Assembly: GCF_002081825.1 (NCBI RefSeq)
Contig: NZ_MUKU01000008.1
Location: 62,001 to 126,000, forward strand
Length of the DNA: 64,000 nucleotides
Reading direction: 5' to 3'
Origin: Chromobacterium haemolyticum
GTDB lineage: Bacteria > Pseudomonadota > Gammaproteobacteria > Burkholderiales > Chromobacteriaceae
Shown here: positions 17,182-25,369 of the stretch, piece after piece
Layout: each line of letters begins with the position of its first letter
Position numbering within the stretch: position 1 is the stretch's first letter
Position numbers and translations under genes: made by a program
Notes under the pieces: generated by a model
Database searches by the model: none
The model's input: only the letters and a program-made list of their open reading frames with translations
What the model was told of the DNA's origin: nothing

Positions 17182-18771
17182 ATGATCGAAACGCCCGACA
17201 TCATCGAAATCGAGTTATCCGCGCCCTACCGAGTCCAGGGCGAGGCCGCTCGCGGCCAGTCCGTTTGGCTGCTGGCCCGGCTCTGGCATGCCCACCATTT
17301 CGGCGACGGCTCGGTGTCCGCCGCCGCCTTGCGGCTCGGCTTCCCTGGACAAAACAATATCCGCATGCTGATCTCGCGCGCTTTCGCCGATTTCGCGCGC
17401 TGGGGCGTGCAAGCGGGCTGGGGAGCCGCGCACGGCCAGCCCATCTCAACCCTGCCCTTGAACGGGCGCAGCCGCGGTCCGTTCTGGCTGGCGGCCGGCA
17501 TGGCGTCGCGGCTGCGCTTCCGCGCCGACGGCGCCGAGGTGGAACGGGATTGGCTGGAACACTTTCTTGGCCTGCGCCGGGAGAGGCCGGAAAGCTCGGC
17601 CGGCGACCTGTCCTACCTGATGCGCGATATGCGCTTCTGGCAACAGATGGCGCAAGCTATCCGCGATGAATACGACGGTTTCGGGCGTCGTCCCAGCCGT
17701 CAGGTAGCGGAATCCTTCCACGTTGCGCGCCAATTCGCCGGCGACGATTTTCAACAGGCGCTGGCTTTGATGAAGGAAAGCCTGGCCTGGCGCCGCAGCG
17801 CCCAGTTGGACGGCAGCCGCAGCGCACTGAAGCGACTGGACCGCGTGCTGGACGCCGGCAGCGTCCACCACGCCCACCCGACTTTCGCCGCAATGGCATG
17901 CATCGTCAGAGCCTGGGAACGCTATACCCACGGCGACGCCGAAGCGGCCCAGACCATGCTGGAGCATCTGCAAACCTCGCCGGAGCTGCAACCGGTATTC
18001 CGCTACAACCCGCGGGTACGTTTCGAATGCCTGAATCTGATGGCGCTGTTGCACAAGCACGCCGCCACCAGCGGCGCGGGCATAGCGCGTCAGCAAAACG
18101 AGGCCGGAGCGGCCCTGCAAGCGCTGAGCGGCGCGCTGGAGGCGGCTTACGAGGCGGATTCGATCGACGCCGCCCAACATGTGGCCGCCAATATCGGTTG
18201 GTGCTTGTGGCTGTTCTGGCAGCAAGGTTTGATCGACCCGGAACGAGAACAGCAGGTGGGCGCGGTGCAACTGCAAGCCATGCGCTGGCTCGGGCTGTCC
18301 GAATGGATTTGCGACCGTTTCGGCTACGGCAGCGGCTCCGCCTGGAACCTGATTTTCATCCTGCGCATCGCGCGCGGCAACTGCCCGCCGCCGCGCTCGC
18401 GCAGCCTGGCCGCCTTCCGTGCACAACAACCGCTGGCGCTGGAAACCGCCATCGCTGCCTTGCACCCCCTGCACGCTTCGCTGTCCCCGGCCAAGGGCTT
18501 CAGCCGCTGGTCCTCGGCGGCAGTCCTGGCGCTGGACGAGCAGCTAGCCGGCAACGCCGCCTTCCCGCCCTTGCAACAAGCCAATCTATTGCTGGAAGCC
18601 GCCTGGTTCCTGCTGCATGAACAGGGCGCCGGACGGGAAGCCGCCGACGCACTCTCCCGCCTCCAAGCCTTACTGCCCTCCTTGCGCCGCGGCGAACGCA
18701 GCTTTTTCAACGGCGAGTTGCAACGGCTGCCCATAGAAGCGCCGCTGGCCGAGCTCCGCCCAAAAAAATAG
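17182..18771 (+). CDS. Hypothetical protein, 529 aa, N-terminal DNA-binding-like and C-terminal helical repeat part
   Basis: I do not recognise this protein. The first 90 residues (HHFGDGSVSAAALRLGFPGQ and SRAFADFARWGVQ) resemble a winged-helix or DNA-binding response-regulator effector fold. The rest is alpha-helical, with TPR-like pieces (AWERYTHGDAEAAQTMLEHL; AANIGWCLWLFWQQGLIDPE). That layout would fit a regulator with a sensor solenoid, but this is inference. The ATG at 17182 begins at the first convincing residue after an extension rich in Ser, Pro and Gly. Host-like GC content and no mobile context. Confidence 0.7.
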   Translation: MIETPDIIEIELSAPYRVQGEAARGQSVWLLARLWHAHHFGDGSVSAAALRLGFPGQNNIRMLISRAFADFARWGVQAGWGAAHGQPISTLPLNGRSRGPFWLAAGMASRLRFRADGAEVERDWLEHFLGLRRERPESSAGDLSYLMRDMRFWQQMAQAIRDEYDGFGRRPSRQVAESFHVARQFAGDDFQQALALMKESLAWRRSAQLDGSRSALKRLDRVLDAGSVHHAHPTFAAMACIVRAWERYTHGDAEAAQTMLEHLQTSPELQPVFRYNPRVRFECLNLMALLHKHAATSGAGIARQQNEAGAALQALSGALEAAYEADSIDAAQHVAANIGWCLWLFWQQGLIDPEREQQVGAVQLQAMRWLGLSEWICDRFGYGSGSAWNLIFILRIARGNCPPPRSRSLAAFRAQQPLALETAIAALHPLHASLSPAKGFSRWSSAAVLALDEQLAGNAAFPPLQQANLLLEAAWFLLHEQGAGREAADALSRLQALLPSLRRGERSFFNGELQRLPIEAPLAELRPKK

Positions 18772-18786
18772 CCGGCAAAGCCGGCT
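18762..18786 (-). terminator. Rho-independent terminator
   Basis: AGCCGGC/GCCGGCT with a 3-base loop; on the reverse strand it runs into seven T. It serves the leftward monooxygenase gene and overlaps the 3' end of the rightward unknown gene. Confidence 0.85.
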
Positions 18787-18804
18787 GAGGACGAGTATGC
18801 CCGG

Positions 18805-19104
18805 CTAGGCCGGGTTCAACACATGCACGGACAGTCCGGCCACCGCGCCCTCGGTCGCGGCGATGAAGGCCCGCAGCGCCGGTGCATCCAGATGCAGGTC
18901 CAACGCAGCCTTGCTGGCCCACTTCTCTATCACCACCAAGCTGTCCGCCCCAAACGACTGCGGAGAATCCGCATGGTCCAGAGCCGGGCCGTATTCAATG
19001 CAGCCCTCTTCCTCGCGCACCAGGGGCACGATCGCATTCAGCTCGCTCAAAATCGCGGCGCGCTGTCCCGGCTTGGCGGTAATCACGGCAACTACATGCA
19101 ACAT
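18805..19104 (-). CDS. Antibiotic-biosynthesis monooxygenase family protein (YgiN-like)
   Basis: A 99-residue ferredoxin-like dimer-forming protein. MLHVVAVITAKPGQRAAILSE and the later GCIEYGPALD, VVIEKWASKAALDLHL and MRAFIAA-like helix are the standard ABM-domain blocks. E. coli YgiN of this family acts on quinols. The start was set at the methionine before LHVVAV because the family begins there; a longer frame adds an unrelated basic stretch. It is the last host gene before the prophage. Confidence 0.85.
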   Translation of the reverse strand: MLHVVAVITAKPGQRAAILSELNAIVPLVREEEGCIEYGPALDHADSPQSFGADSLVVIEKWASKAALDLHLDAPALRAFIAATEGAVAGLSVHVLNPA

Positions 19105-19287
19105 GGCAATCCTCACATAAAGTCGGCGACACGCCGCCGCGCGCATCCGCGGCGGCCACAGGAATACGGCAGGCGCCGAAACAAATGGTTCGCCGCCGTC
19201 TATCGGGCAATAAAAATCGCCCGCCGAATTCGACTCATTGAAGGGGATGGAATTAGAAGGATTTCTAATATTTGGAGGGGAAAATAA

Positions 19288-19316
19288 AAAAAGCTCTGCA
19301 AATGCAGAGCTTTAAA
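19288..19316 (-). terminator. Original terminator of the tRNA-Pro gene, displaced by the prophage
   Basis: AAAGCTCTGC/GCAGAGCTTT (19290-19299 with 19304-19313) with a T-rich tail on the reverse strand. It lies just beyond the left attachment site and so was directly downstream of the tRNA before integration. The phage supplies a similar terminator at the other end. Confidence 0.8.
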
Positions 19317-19335
19317 TATTTGATACTTTTGGAAT

Positions 19336-19385
19336 TCTTTGGTCGGGGCGAGAAGATTCGAACTTCCGACCCCCTGCACCCCATG
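19336..19385 (-). other. Left attachment site, remnant 3' end of tRNA-Pro
   Basis: These 50 bases match the T-arm, 3' acceptor strand and part of the anticodon arm of the tRNA-Pro gene at the other prophage end. The identity stops after CCCCATG in the anticodon arm, where the sequence diverges (TAGATAGG here), so this is not a complete tRNA. Confidence 0.92.
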
Positions 19386-19585
19386 TAGATAGGCGCAGAA
19401 AAACCAAAGATAAAACATTAAAAAACAATCAGTTACAAAACCACCGCTTGCCGCTACAAGCCAGGTTTTGGCATTACAGGGCATTACTCCGACCCCAAGT
19501 CCCCGCGAAAGTCCCACACACTCTAAACCATATGGACTCTTCAAAAATGATTACCGCCTCTGCACTACAAGTGCTAGTTCAACAG

Positions 19586-20416
19586 CTAAACAGCGTCACT
19601 AACATAAAGACGATCTATCTCACCATTCTTCACAATTGCCTTAGCCTTGACAACAATAGGTATCCCATGAGCCAAGCTCTCTAAGTATCGATTGTTAGGC
19701 AAAACAAAAGCAGGGTCTGTTACATCCGCACGTATCCTTGAACCTGAATCATCCCCCACGATACGCACCTTACCAGCTTGCGCCTCTTTATCTAGCTCAG
19801 TAAAAATGACTTCCCAGTCTTGAATCCCTGTCAACTGAGCATCTTCGTCTGCCGATAGAATTGCGTCTCTCATCGGCTTGTCAACAACAACTACATTTTT
19901 CTCCGCCTTATGTCCTATTGTCAGAGTATTACACTCCACCCCAACCGGCTCTACAGCAGAACGAACTGATGGGCGCAGGGAATCAGCCATTCTGTCAATC
20001 GTCGACAATAGGCGGTCTACAGTTTTTTGATCACGATTGCCCAGCTCCTGAATAGCCTGCTCCAACCGTTCACTTAAAAGTTTCATTTCTTCACGATTTC
20101 CACTTGCCCTAGTCACAACGTAGGTAACAATTACACCTAATAAGCTGCCGGCAAATCCACTGAAAATCTGACTTTGCTTTGCAAACTCAATGAGAACTGG
20201 CAACTCAAAGCACTTAGCTTCAGCCTCTTTAGCGTAGACTTTAACAGAGTGAGTTCCAAACTGTTTAGCATACTCCCCCCCAGTTACGCAAAAGTGAGAA
20301 ACCACCGCCAGAATACGAGCCACGCCTTGTATCGATCCTCCAAGAGCAAACAAGTCCATCTTATGCTCTTCAGCGGACTTCCCATCATAAGTAATAGGTA
20401 AACAAACAATTTCCAT
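19586..20416 (-). CDS. Unknown prophage cargo protein with one membrane segment
   Basis: A 276-residue protein that I can describe but not name. It starts MEIVCLPITYDGKSAEEHKM and continues with LFALGGSIQGVARILAVVSH, an N-terminal domain pattern seen in uncharacterised accessory-island proteins. A single hydrophobic helix (FSGFAGSLLGVIVTYVVT) sits near residues 87-104. A helical linker (LSERLEQAIQELGNRDQKTV) and a beta-rich C-terminal domain follow. The ATG was preferred over an upstream GTG because AAGGGGCC is correctly spaced before it. AT-rich codon use unlike host genes marks it as phage cargo. It lies next to the attachment site, where lysogenic-conversion or defence genes often sit. Confidence 0.65.
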   Translation of the reverse strand: MEIVCLPITYDGKSAEEHKMDLFALGGSIQGVARILAVVSHFCVTGGEYAKQFGTHSVKVYAKEAEAKCFELPVLIEFAKQSQIFSGFAGSLLGVIVTYVVTRASGNREEMKLLSERLEQAIQELGNRDQKTVDRLLSTIDRMADSLRPSVRSAVEPVGVECNTLTIGHKAEKNVVVVDKPMRDAILSADEDAQLTGIQDWEVIFTELDKEAQAGKVRIVGDDSGSRIRADVTDPAFVLPNNRYLESLAHGIPIVVKAKAIVKNGEIDRLYVSDAV

Positions 20417-20533
20417 ACAAAGGCCCCTTGTGTTCACAAAAATATGACATTGTACACTTTGCAGGGGTGGCTCACCGGGATGATTCTACGGCCTTGAAAA
20501 ATTAGCTATACTGGAAAAACCATTCTCGCCAAC

Positions 20534-20561
20534 AAAAAAGCCCGCCTTGATCGACGGGCTT
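20534..20561 (-). terminator. Rho-independent terminator
   Basis: AAGCCCG (20539-20545) pairs with CGGGCTT (20555-20561) and runs into a T-tract on the reverse strand, behind the GNAT toxin-like gene. Confidence 0.8.
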
Positions 20562-20610
20562 CGCTCAGCCTTGCTCCAAGCATGGACCAATTCAACCACA
20601 AATCACTCCA

Positions 20611-21159
20611 TCAAGGCGCAACATACAAGTCCTTAAACATTAGGATTGATTGACGATTTTTCTGCTGCCTTTTTTGCCTCTCTTCATGCTCACACCTAGC
20701 GAAGCCATTACTTGTATAGAAACTTAGAACACGTTCTTCTGGCAATGAATCAAGTGTAAGAAGTCTCACAGCAGACATTCCCTTTGCTGCAAACACCATA
20801 CCCTCAATATACTTCATCAGTTCACGTCCAAGACCAGTTCTTTGATATGCTAGAGACACGGCAAACTTTGTCAATTTGACCGCAGGGAAGTCCCTCGTGA
20901 CAGGCATGAAAGGCAAGCCCAACTCCCCTGCCTCACCCCCAGTCAGTCTAACAACATCATTGGACAGAGAGAAAAATGCAGATGGGCTGGCCATGTCACC
21001 CTCAACCCACACTACTGTAGTTGTAGTAATGCCATGCTCAGCATAGTCTCTCGCTTCTCGCTTGAGGAACTCATCCAACGACGCATTTCCACAAGAGAAA
21101 CCAGCTAATTGAGCATCATTAGCTCCAATTACAGGCACGAAAACAAAATCAAACGACAT
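20611..21159 (-). CDS. GNAT acetyltransferase of the TacT-like toxin type
   Basis: The 182-residue protein has the N-terminal pattern typical of GNAT toxins (FSCGNASLDEFLKREARDY), then VAVSLAYQRTGLGRELM for acetyl-CoA binding and a distal FYTSNGF. TacT, AtaT and KacT toxins of this shape acetylate charged aminoacyl-tRNAs and stop translation. Classical members are preceded by a ribbon-helix-helix antitoxin (DUF1778) that overlaps or abuts them. Here a 58-residue basic ORF lies about 100 bases upstream on the same strand and does not look like DUF1778. AT-rich and with its own terminator, it is a phage moron. It could also be an ordinary GNAT enzyme. Confidence 0.8.
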   Translation of the reverse strand: MSFDFVFVPVIGANDAQLAGFSCGNASLDEFLKREARDYAEHGITTTTVVWVEGDMASPSAFFSLSNDVVRLTGGEAGELGLPFMPVTRDFPAVKLTKFAVSLAYQRTGLGRELMKYIEGMVFAAKGMSAVRLLTLDSLPEERVLSFYTSNGFARCEHEERQKRQQKNRQSILMFKDLYVAP

Positions 21160-21256
21160 AATGGCCAGTCCGCTACATAGGCAAGACTGGCCATTTTACA
21201 AAAAAAAGACACTGGTGTAATCATGAAAACATCATGAAAACCATTTTCTCAATGAT

Positions 21257-21433
21257 CTACTTGCTATAGTCACCACCCTTTACAAACGCTTGCTGAGCAA
21301 GCTGGGCGTACTTTGTTAGATCATTTTGACGCGACTCAGACAGCCGATTGTTCTGAACAGCACTAACCAGCCGCTGACTCGCACCCTGGCTTAATACAGG
21401 GGTACGTTCAAACACTCTTGGCTTCGCTGCCAT
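21257..21433 (-). CDS. Small unknown protein, 58 aa, upstream of the GNAT gene
   Basis: The product MAAKPRVFERTPVLSQGASQ and the Gln/Ser-rich remainder end in QQAFVKGGDYSK. It is basic, has no membrane segment and resembles no antitoxin family that I know. The ATG is preceded by GGAGATTATC. Its location, orientation and size make it a possible partner or antitoxin for the following acetyltransferase, but that is inference. Confidence 0.45.
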   Translation of the reverse strand: MAAKPRVFERTPVLSQGASQRLVSAVQNNRLSESRQNDLTKYAQLAQQAFVKGGDYSK

Positions 21434-21705
21434 GATAATCTCCACTCGGTCAAATAACACAAAACGGTCAATGCTACTGCAACAAGACGCTGCTGTAAAC
21501 AAAAAGGCCAATCAAAACATCAACTTCCACAGAAATCGCTCGATTCAGCCATCAGAGTATGGACTTACATACTCTAGCCAACAAGCAATTATGCGCACTT
21601 GCCACATATGATGTTGCATCATGCATACACCATAGTTTCATCGACCGTACTCAGCTTCCACTGCAAGTATGCCTACACTATAGGTCCTCCATCAGTTGAC
21701 AAAGT

Positions 21706-21963
21706 TCATTTTTTCTCACTTTCTATCACATCAACCAGAGCCCGCTCCCTCAACACGCATTGCCCATACTGCCGCGCCAGCTGCAAGTAACTCACGGCCA
21801 GATCATCCCAGTTGTCAGTTAGCGACGGGTCTATCTGCGGCGCTGGCGCGGTCAGATTGTGCGGCAGCGATGGCCGCGTTGACATCGGCAACGCCGGCGG
21901 CGAGCTGGCGCAGCCGCTCAGCATCAATACGACAATCAGCAGGCAAGGGAACCAGTTTTTCAT
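21706..21963 (-). CDS. Rz1-like outer-membrane spanin lipoprotein
   Basis: An 85-residue lipoprotein with a short signal peptide and lipobox LSGC (residues 15-18), followed by a proline-rich stretch (ASSPPALPMSTRPSLPHNL), the typical o-spanin design. Its first half overlaps the 3' part of the Rz-like gene in another frame, the classic Rz/Rz1 arrangement. The pair joins inner and outer membranes at the end of lysis. The tail (YLQLARQYGQCVLRERALVD) is longer than in lambda Rz1. Confidence 0.8.
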   Translation of the reverse strand: MKNWFPCLLIVVLMLSGCASSPPALPMSTRPSLPHNLTAPAPQIDPSLTDNWDDLAVSYLQLARQYGQCVLRERALVDVIESEKK

Positions 21964-22213
21964 GCGTTCGATACTCCACGATTCGAGTTTGAGTTTTACC
22001 CGCCAGGGCGTCGGCTTGTTGCTGGATGCGCCCGGCCAGGCCGTCCAGGCGCGCGGCCTCGGCGGCGAAGCTGGCCAGCGCCTGGCGCGCTGCGGTTAGT
22101 TCGCGGCCAGCCTGCTTGCGCTGCTCAGCGTCGCCACGCGCGTCCCAGCCCAGCCACCAGGCAAGCGCCAGCGCCGCCAGAACGGCCAGCGCCTTGAGCA
22201 GTAGCGCACGCAT
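21815..22213 (-). CDS. Rz-like inner-membrane spanin
   Basis: A 132-residue protein with one N-terminal membrane helix (ALLLKALAVLAALALAWWLG) and a long alpha-helical periplasmic part (ELTAARQALASFAAEAARLD), as in phage i-spanins. It follows the endolysin with a one-base stop/start overlap, and 149 bases of its 3' end also encode the Rz1-like lipoprotein. Confidence 0.8.
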   Translation of the reverse strand: MRALLLKALAVLAALALAWWLGWDARGDAEQRKQAGRELTAARQALASFAAEAARLDGLAGRIQQQADALAGKTQTRIVEYRTHEKLVPLPADCRIDAERLRQLAAGVADVNAAIAAAQSDRASAADRPVAN

Positions 22214-22734
22214 TAGCGGGCCTCCAGCAACACCGCCGCTACCGCCCGCGCCAGATCCATTTTTTTAGTCTGGTATGCCGCCAGCTCCACCGGATTGCTG
22301 ATGAAAAACAATTCGACGATCACGCCGCCGGCATTGACGAATGCGAGCCGGCCACGCGGGGTTTTGCTTTGGTCTATCCAACCCTGCTCACCCCGCAGCG
22401 GACTGCCCAGCACGGCGGCTATGGCGGCGCTGATGCGCCGGCTGACGTCACGCTTACCCGGCAGCGAGATGGACTCCACGCCGCGCGCTTGCGGGTTTAC
22501 TGCGGCATTGCAATGGAACTCAACAGCCAGACCGACACCGCCGGCCAGCTTCACCGCCTCCGACAGCGGCTTGTTGTCTTTGCCTTCGCCATCGGTCAGC
22601 ACGTCCGCGCCGGCCTGGCGCAGTTCGTGCGCAACTAGGTTGCGGAATTCGGCGGCTATGTCGGCTTCACGATAGCCATTAGCCACTGCGCCCGGATCAA
22701 CATTGCTATGGCCAGCAGATACGAGAATTTTCAT
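22213..22734 (-). CDS. Endolysin, N-acetylmuramoyl-L-alanine amidase (amidase_3)
   Basis: A 173-residue amidase that cuts the bond between MurNAc and the peptide stem during host lysis. Zinc ligands are H9 in SAGHSNVDPGA, the glutamate of READIAAEF and the histidine of VEFHCN; the catalytic glutamate is in VIVELFFISN. No signal peptide is present, so it needs a holin. The ATG at 22734 has AGAGGACG upstream; an in-frame start 24 bases earlier is less likely. Confidence 0.9.
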   Translation of the reverse strand: MKILVSAGHSNVDPGAVANGYREADIAAEFRNLVAHELRQAGADVLTDGEGKDNKPLSEAVKLAGGVGLAVEFHCNAAVNPQARGVESISLPGKRDVSRRISAAIAAVLGSPLRGEQGWIDQSKTPRGRLAFVNAGGVIVELFFISNPVELAAYQTKKMDLARAVAAVLLEAR

Positions 22735-22757
22735 GTTTACGTCCTCTAGAAATGACA

Positions 22758-22778
22758 AAGCCCCGCATTGCGGGGCTT
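22758..22778 (-). terminator. Terminator-like hairpin between holin and endolysin
   Basis: AAGCCCCGC/GCGGGGCTT with a 3-base loop. It lies in the short gap ahead of the endolysin start and may slow transcription of the lysis genes. Confidence 0.6.
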
Positions 22779-22800
22779 GGATTGAATGGATAGAAAGCGG

Positions 22801-23076
22801 TTAGCGGTAAGGCTGCGGCCGGCGGAGCACGTCGCAGACATTGCCGCGCGAGCGGAACACCGCTACACAAAGAAACAGGTTGATTACCAACCCCGCAGGG
22901 CCGACTTGAGCGCGCCCTACCACACCCTCAAAACCGGCCCAGGCGCTGGCCACAATAAGCGCGTAGGCGAGCCAGCAGGCCCATAGACGATGACGCGCGC
23001 CATCGCGGCGGAACATCAGCAGCCGCCAGCAGATCGCGGCGCAGATAACGGCGTTTACAGCTGCGATTGCGGTCAT
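22801..23076 (-). CDS. Phage holin, 3-TM type
   Basis: A 91-residue protein with three hydrophobic helices: residues near 1-20, LWACWLAYALIVASAWAGF in the middle and VINLFLCVAVF near the end, plus an Arg-rich tail. This is the pattern of the small 3-TM holins of lambdoid phages. It overlaps the upstream putative holin gene by four bases and sits next to the endolysin. Confidence 0.75.
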   Translation of the reverse strand: MTAIAAVNAVICAAICWRLLMFRRDGARHRLWACWLAYALIVASAWAGFEGVVGRAQVGPAGLVINLFLCVAVFRSRGNVCDVLRRPQPYR

Positions 23077-23453
23077 TTTTTCATCCCCAATGGCACGGAC
23101 AGCGCGCCAGCCTCTGCGCGTCTAATCACGAACTGCAACAGCTTGACGGAGCACGCGCCAGCGGCCAGCGCGCCCACCGTGTCCGGGACGGTCAAATCAC
23201 GTTGCGTCAGCGCATCGACAATGACGTCGATAATGCCCGCCGTCAGATGCCCGCCAAAGGTGCCGCCGGCCACCGAGGCCACCAGGTAAATCACACGTTC
23301 GACAACGCCACAATCGCGCACTCCCACAACAAACACCGCGCCGCCCGCAAACGCCGCAAACACAACGCCGTCACTGAAATACGGCAGCAGCGAGGCCAGC
23401 CACAACGCCACCGCCCCACCGACCGCGCCCACGCTCGAAACAGGTTCAGACAT
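23073..23453 (-). CDS. Putative second phage holin
   Basis: A 126-residue membrane protein with three or four hydrophobic segments (AVALWLASLLPYF; VVFAAFAGGAVFVVGV; VIYLVASVAGGTFGGHL). The arrangement beside a 3-TM holin and an endolysin suggests a holin or antiholin. Family assignment is by context and topology only. Confidence 0.65.
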   Translation of the reverse strand: MSEPVSSVGAVGGAVALWLASLLPYFSDGVVFAAFAGGAVFVVGVRDCGVVERVIYLVASVAGGTFGGHLTAGIIDVIVDALTQRDLTVPDTVGALAAGACSVKLLQFVIRRAEAGALSVPLGMKK

Positions 23454-23468
23454 AGATTCCCCAAAAGA

Positions 23469-23756
23469 TTAGGGCCGGTTTTGCCGGCCCTTTTTGATTT
23501 GATAAATATTGCTGCCCACGATTACGAGATACATCGCGCACAGCAGCGCGTAAGCCGGCCAGGGCGGCCGCAACAGCACGCAGCCCAGCAGCAGCGCCAG
23601 CTTAGTCAGCAGCAGCGCCGGCAGTACGCCCAGGCGCTGCATCAGCCACGCCAGGCGGCTGTTAAGCTCACGCGCGCCCAGGCGCTTGAGCGCGTACACC
23701 GTTGTCGCCACGTCCAGCAGCTGGAGCAGCGCCGCCAACACCATTAAAACCGTCAT
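23469..23756 (-). CDS. Small membrane protein, possible holin accessory factor
   Basis: A 95-residue protein with three hydrophobic helices (TVLMVLAALLQLLDVATTVY, LLLTKLALLLGCVLL, YALLCAMYLVIVGSNIY). I recognise no function. Its ATG overlaps the stop of the tail fibre gene by four bases, so it belongs to the lysis end of the late operon. Confidence 0.6.
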   Translation of the reverse strand: MTVLMVLAALLQLLDVATTVYALKRLGARELNSRLAWLMQRLGVLPALLLTKLALLLGCVLLRPPWPAYALLCAMYLVIVGSNIYQIKKGRQNRP

Positions 23757-25369
23757 TGCTTACGCCCCTCCAGTTCTATGACTCGATGCGACAAGAAATC
23801 AACTTGCGCGGATAGTTCTTTTATTGCCTCCACAAATAAGCCCGCCAAATTTCCATAAGCTACCGACAGCGTTTTATCATCATCCGCTGTTTCTATTACC
23901 GCCTCCGGCAGCACCCCTAAAACCTCTTGAGCAATCAAACCTGTTTGCCGACAGTTCATATCTAACCGGTTATAGGTATATCCGCCCAATTGTTTGACCT
24001 TACCCAGCGCATTATCAATGCGATGAATATTGGTTTTCAGGCGAATATCCGACAACCCCGTCACACTGCCCGCCGCCGTCATATTGCCGGAGCGGGAATC
24101 AACCATCCAACGCCACGCCCCGGCACTCCACCCACCCAATCCGAACACCCCATCACCGCGCAAACCAAGCTTAACTGCCCAGTGGCCCGGCACATGAAAT
24201 GCCATGGCGGCCATTTCCGTGCTACTGCCACTACCGCCGTAAGCGCTACCCACTTCTAAACTACTTTCACCATTACCTCCCATATCCGAATTGAGGTAGC
24301 CAGCTGTAATTTTCTTTCTCGCAGTGATGTTGCCAGGCGCTTCATAATCACCACCCGACCACGAGTGGCTATACGTCGAATCGCCACTTCCCGCCAGATG
24401 CATTACGGCAGAGACAATCCCTGTGTCACTCGAATTTGCATGCACATCAAACGCAGCTAAATGGCGCGTACCATGCTGAACAGCACGCCAAACCGCATAG
24501 GCCGCCGCATTACTTGGACAAGACAACAAAATTGACGCCTGCCGCTCCCTCCACTCGGCATAAGCTCCACCGGCAATTGAGGAGAGAATTGAACCTGCAA
24601 ATGACTTTTCCCCCCTTATCACCTGCGCCGTATCTATAGTTACTGGATCAAGATTCCCGTAATGCCACAGGTCATACCATGGATTCCATTTCTTCGCATC
24701 AGAATCATGCGTTCGAAAACGCAAAACATTCCCACCGACATACGACGCATTCAGCTGACATTGATATCCATTACTAATTCCCAATCCGCCAAATGACAAA
24801 AACGGCCCATAAACATCTGAGGAGGTTCCATAATTAAACCCCATCTCTCCCGCATAGATATCATCAAGCGTGACTTTATCATCGTAATGAAGTCGTCCCC
24901 GACGCTTGCGGATAAAGTCCCCATCATTAGAACTATGCCAAATCCTATTTGCCTTGGCCTTCACCCCTCCCCATTTTGTTTTGCCATCAACAGCCACGCG
25001 GAAATATAGTTCGTTTGTATAGTGGGAAAAAATCTGCAAGCGACGGGTGCTACCGCTCTCCATAGAGAAGTCAAGCATCATGTCCGAATACCCCGGACGA
25101 TATACCTGATACACTCCAGGCGGTAAATCGCCATCCTCCTTACCATCGTCGACTTGCCCACGCACAACAAAACTATCCGCCTTTATTCGCGCAACAGTAC
25201 CACTCAACGCCCGCCAGCTTGGCACCTCGCGCGCCACGCCATCCTCGCCAACAATTTGCGCCGTGTCGCTATCGGGATTGAACACCGACTGGAATGCCTT
25301 AATCGTGACATAGTGGATGCGCTGATATTTGGATAGCTCCGCCGCCAAGCTCGCCCAGTCCGTAGCCAT
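23753..25369 (-). CDS. Tail fibre protein with S74 (endosialidase-type) autocleaving chaperone
   Basis: A 538-residue receptor-binding protein. The C-terminal part, SDIRLKTNIHRIDNALGKV and the LGVLPEAVIE block to residue 538, is the intramolecular chaperone of the S74 peptidase family, which trimerises the fibre and then cleaves itself off at SD. The N-terminus (MATDWASLAAELSKYQRIHY) probably docks on the tail tip. The middle (residues 150-400) is beta-rich without a named fold. It is the likely host-range determinant. Confidence 0.85.
   Translation of the reverse strand: MATDWASLAAELSKYQRIHYVTIKAFQSVFNPDSDTAQIVGEDGVAREVPSWRALSGTVARIKADSFVVRGQVDDGKEDGDLPPGVYQVYRPGYSDMMLDFSMESGSTRRLQIFSHYTNELYFRVAVDGKTKWGGVKAKANRIWHSSNDGDFIRKRRGRLHYDDKVTLDDIYAGEMGFNYGTSSDVYGPFLSFGGLGISNGYQCQLNASYVGGNVLRFRTHDSDAKKWNPWYDLWHYGNLDPVTIDTAQVIRGEKSFAGSILSSIAGGAYAEWRERQASILLSCPSNAAAYAVWRAVQHGTRHLAAFDVHANSSDTGIVSAVMHLAGSGDSTYSHSWSGGDYEAPGNITARKKITAGYLNSDMGGNGESSLEVGSAYGGSGSSTEMAAMAFHVPGHWAVKLGLRGDGVFGLGGWSAGAWRWMVDSRSGNMTAAGSVTGLSDIRLKTNIHRIDNALGKVKQLGGYTYNRLDMNCRQTGLIAQEVLGVLPEAVIETADDDKTLSVAYGNLAGLFVEAIKELSAQVDFLSHRVIELEGRKQ

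Noticed and set aside
19336-19385. Possible second tRNA-Pro gene
   Set aside because: Only the 3' half is present; the sequence diverges within the anticodon arm, so it is an attachment-site remnant.
23471-23495. GGGCCGG/CCGGCCC hairpin with T-tract on the plus strand
   Set aside because: There is no plus-strand gene to terminate, and the stem is inside the end of the leftward membrane-protein gene.
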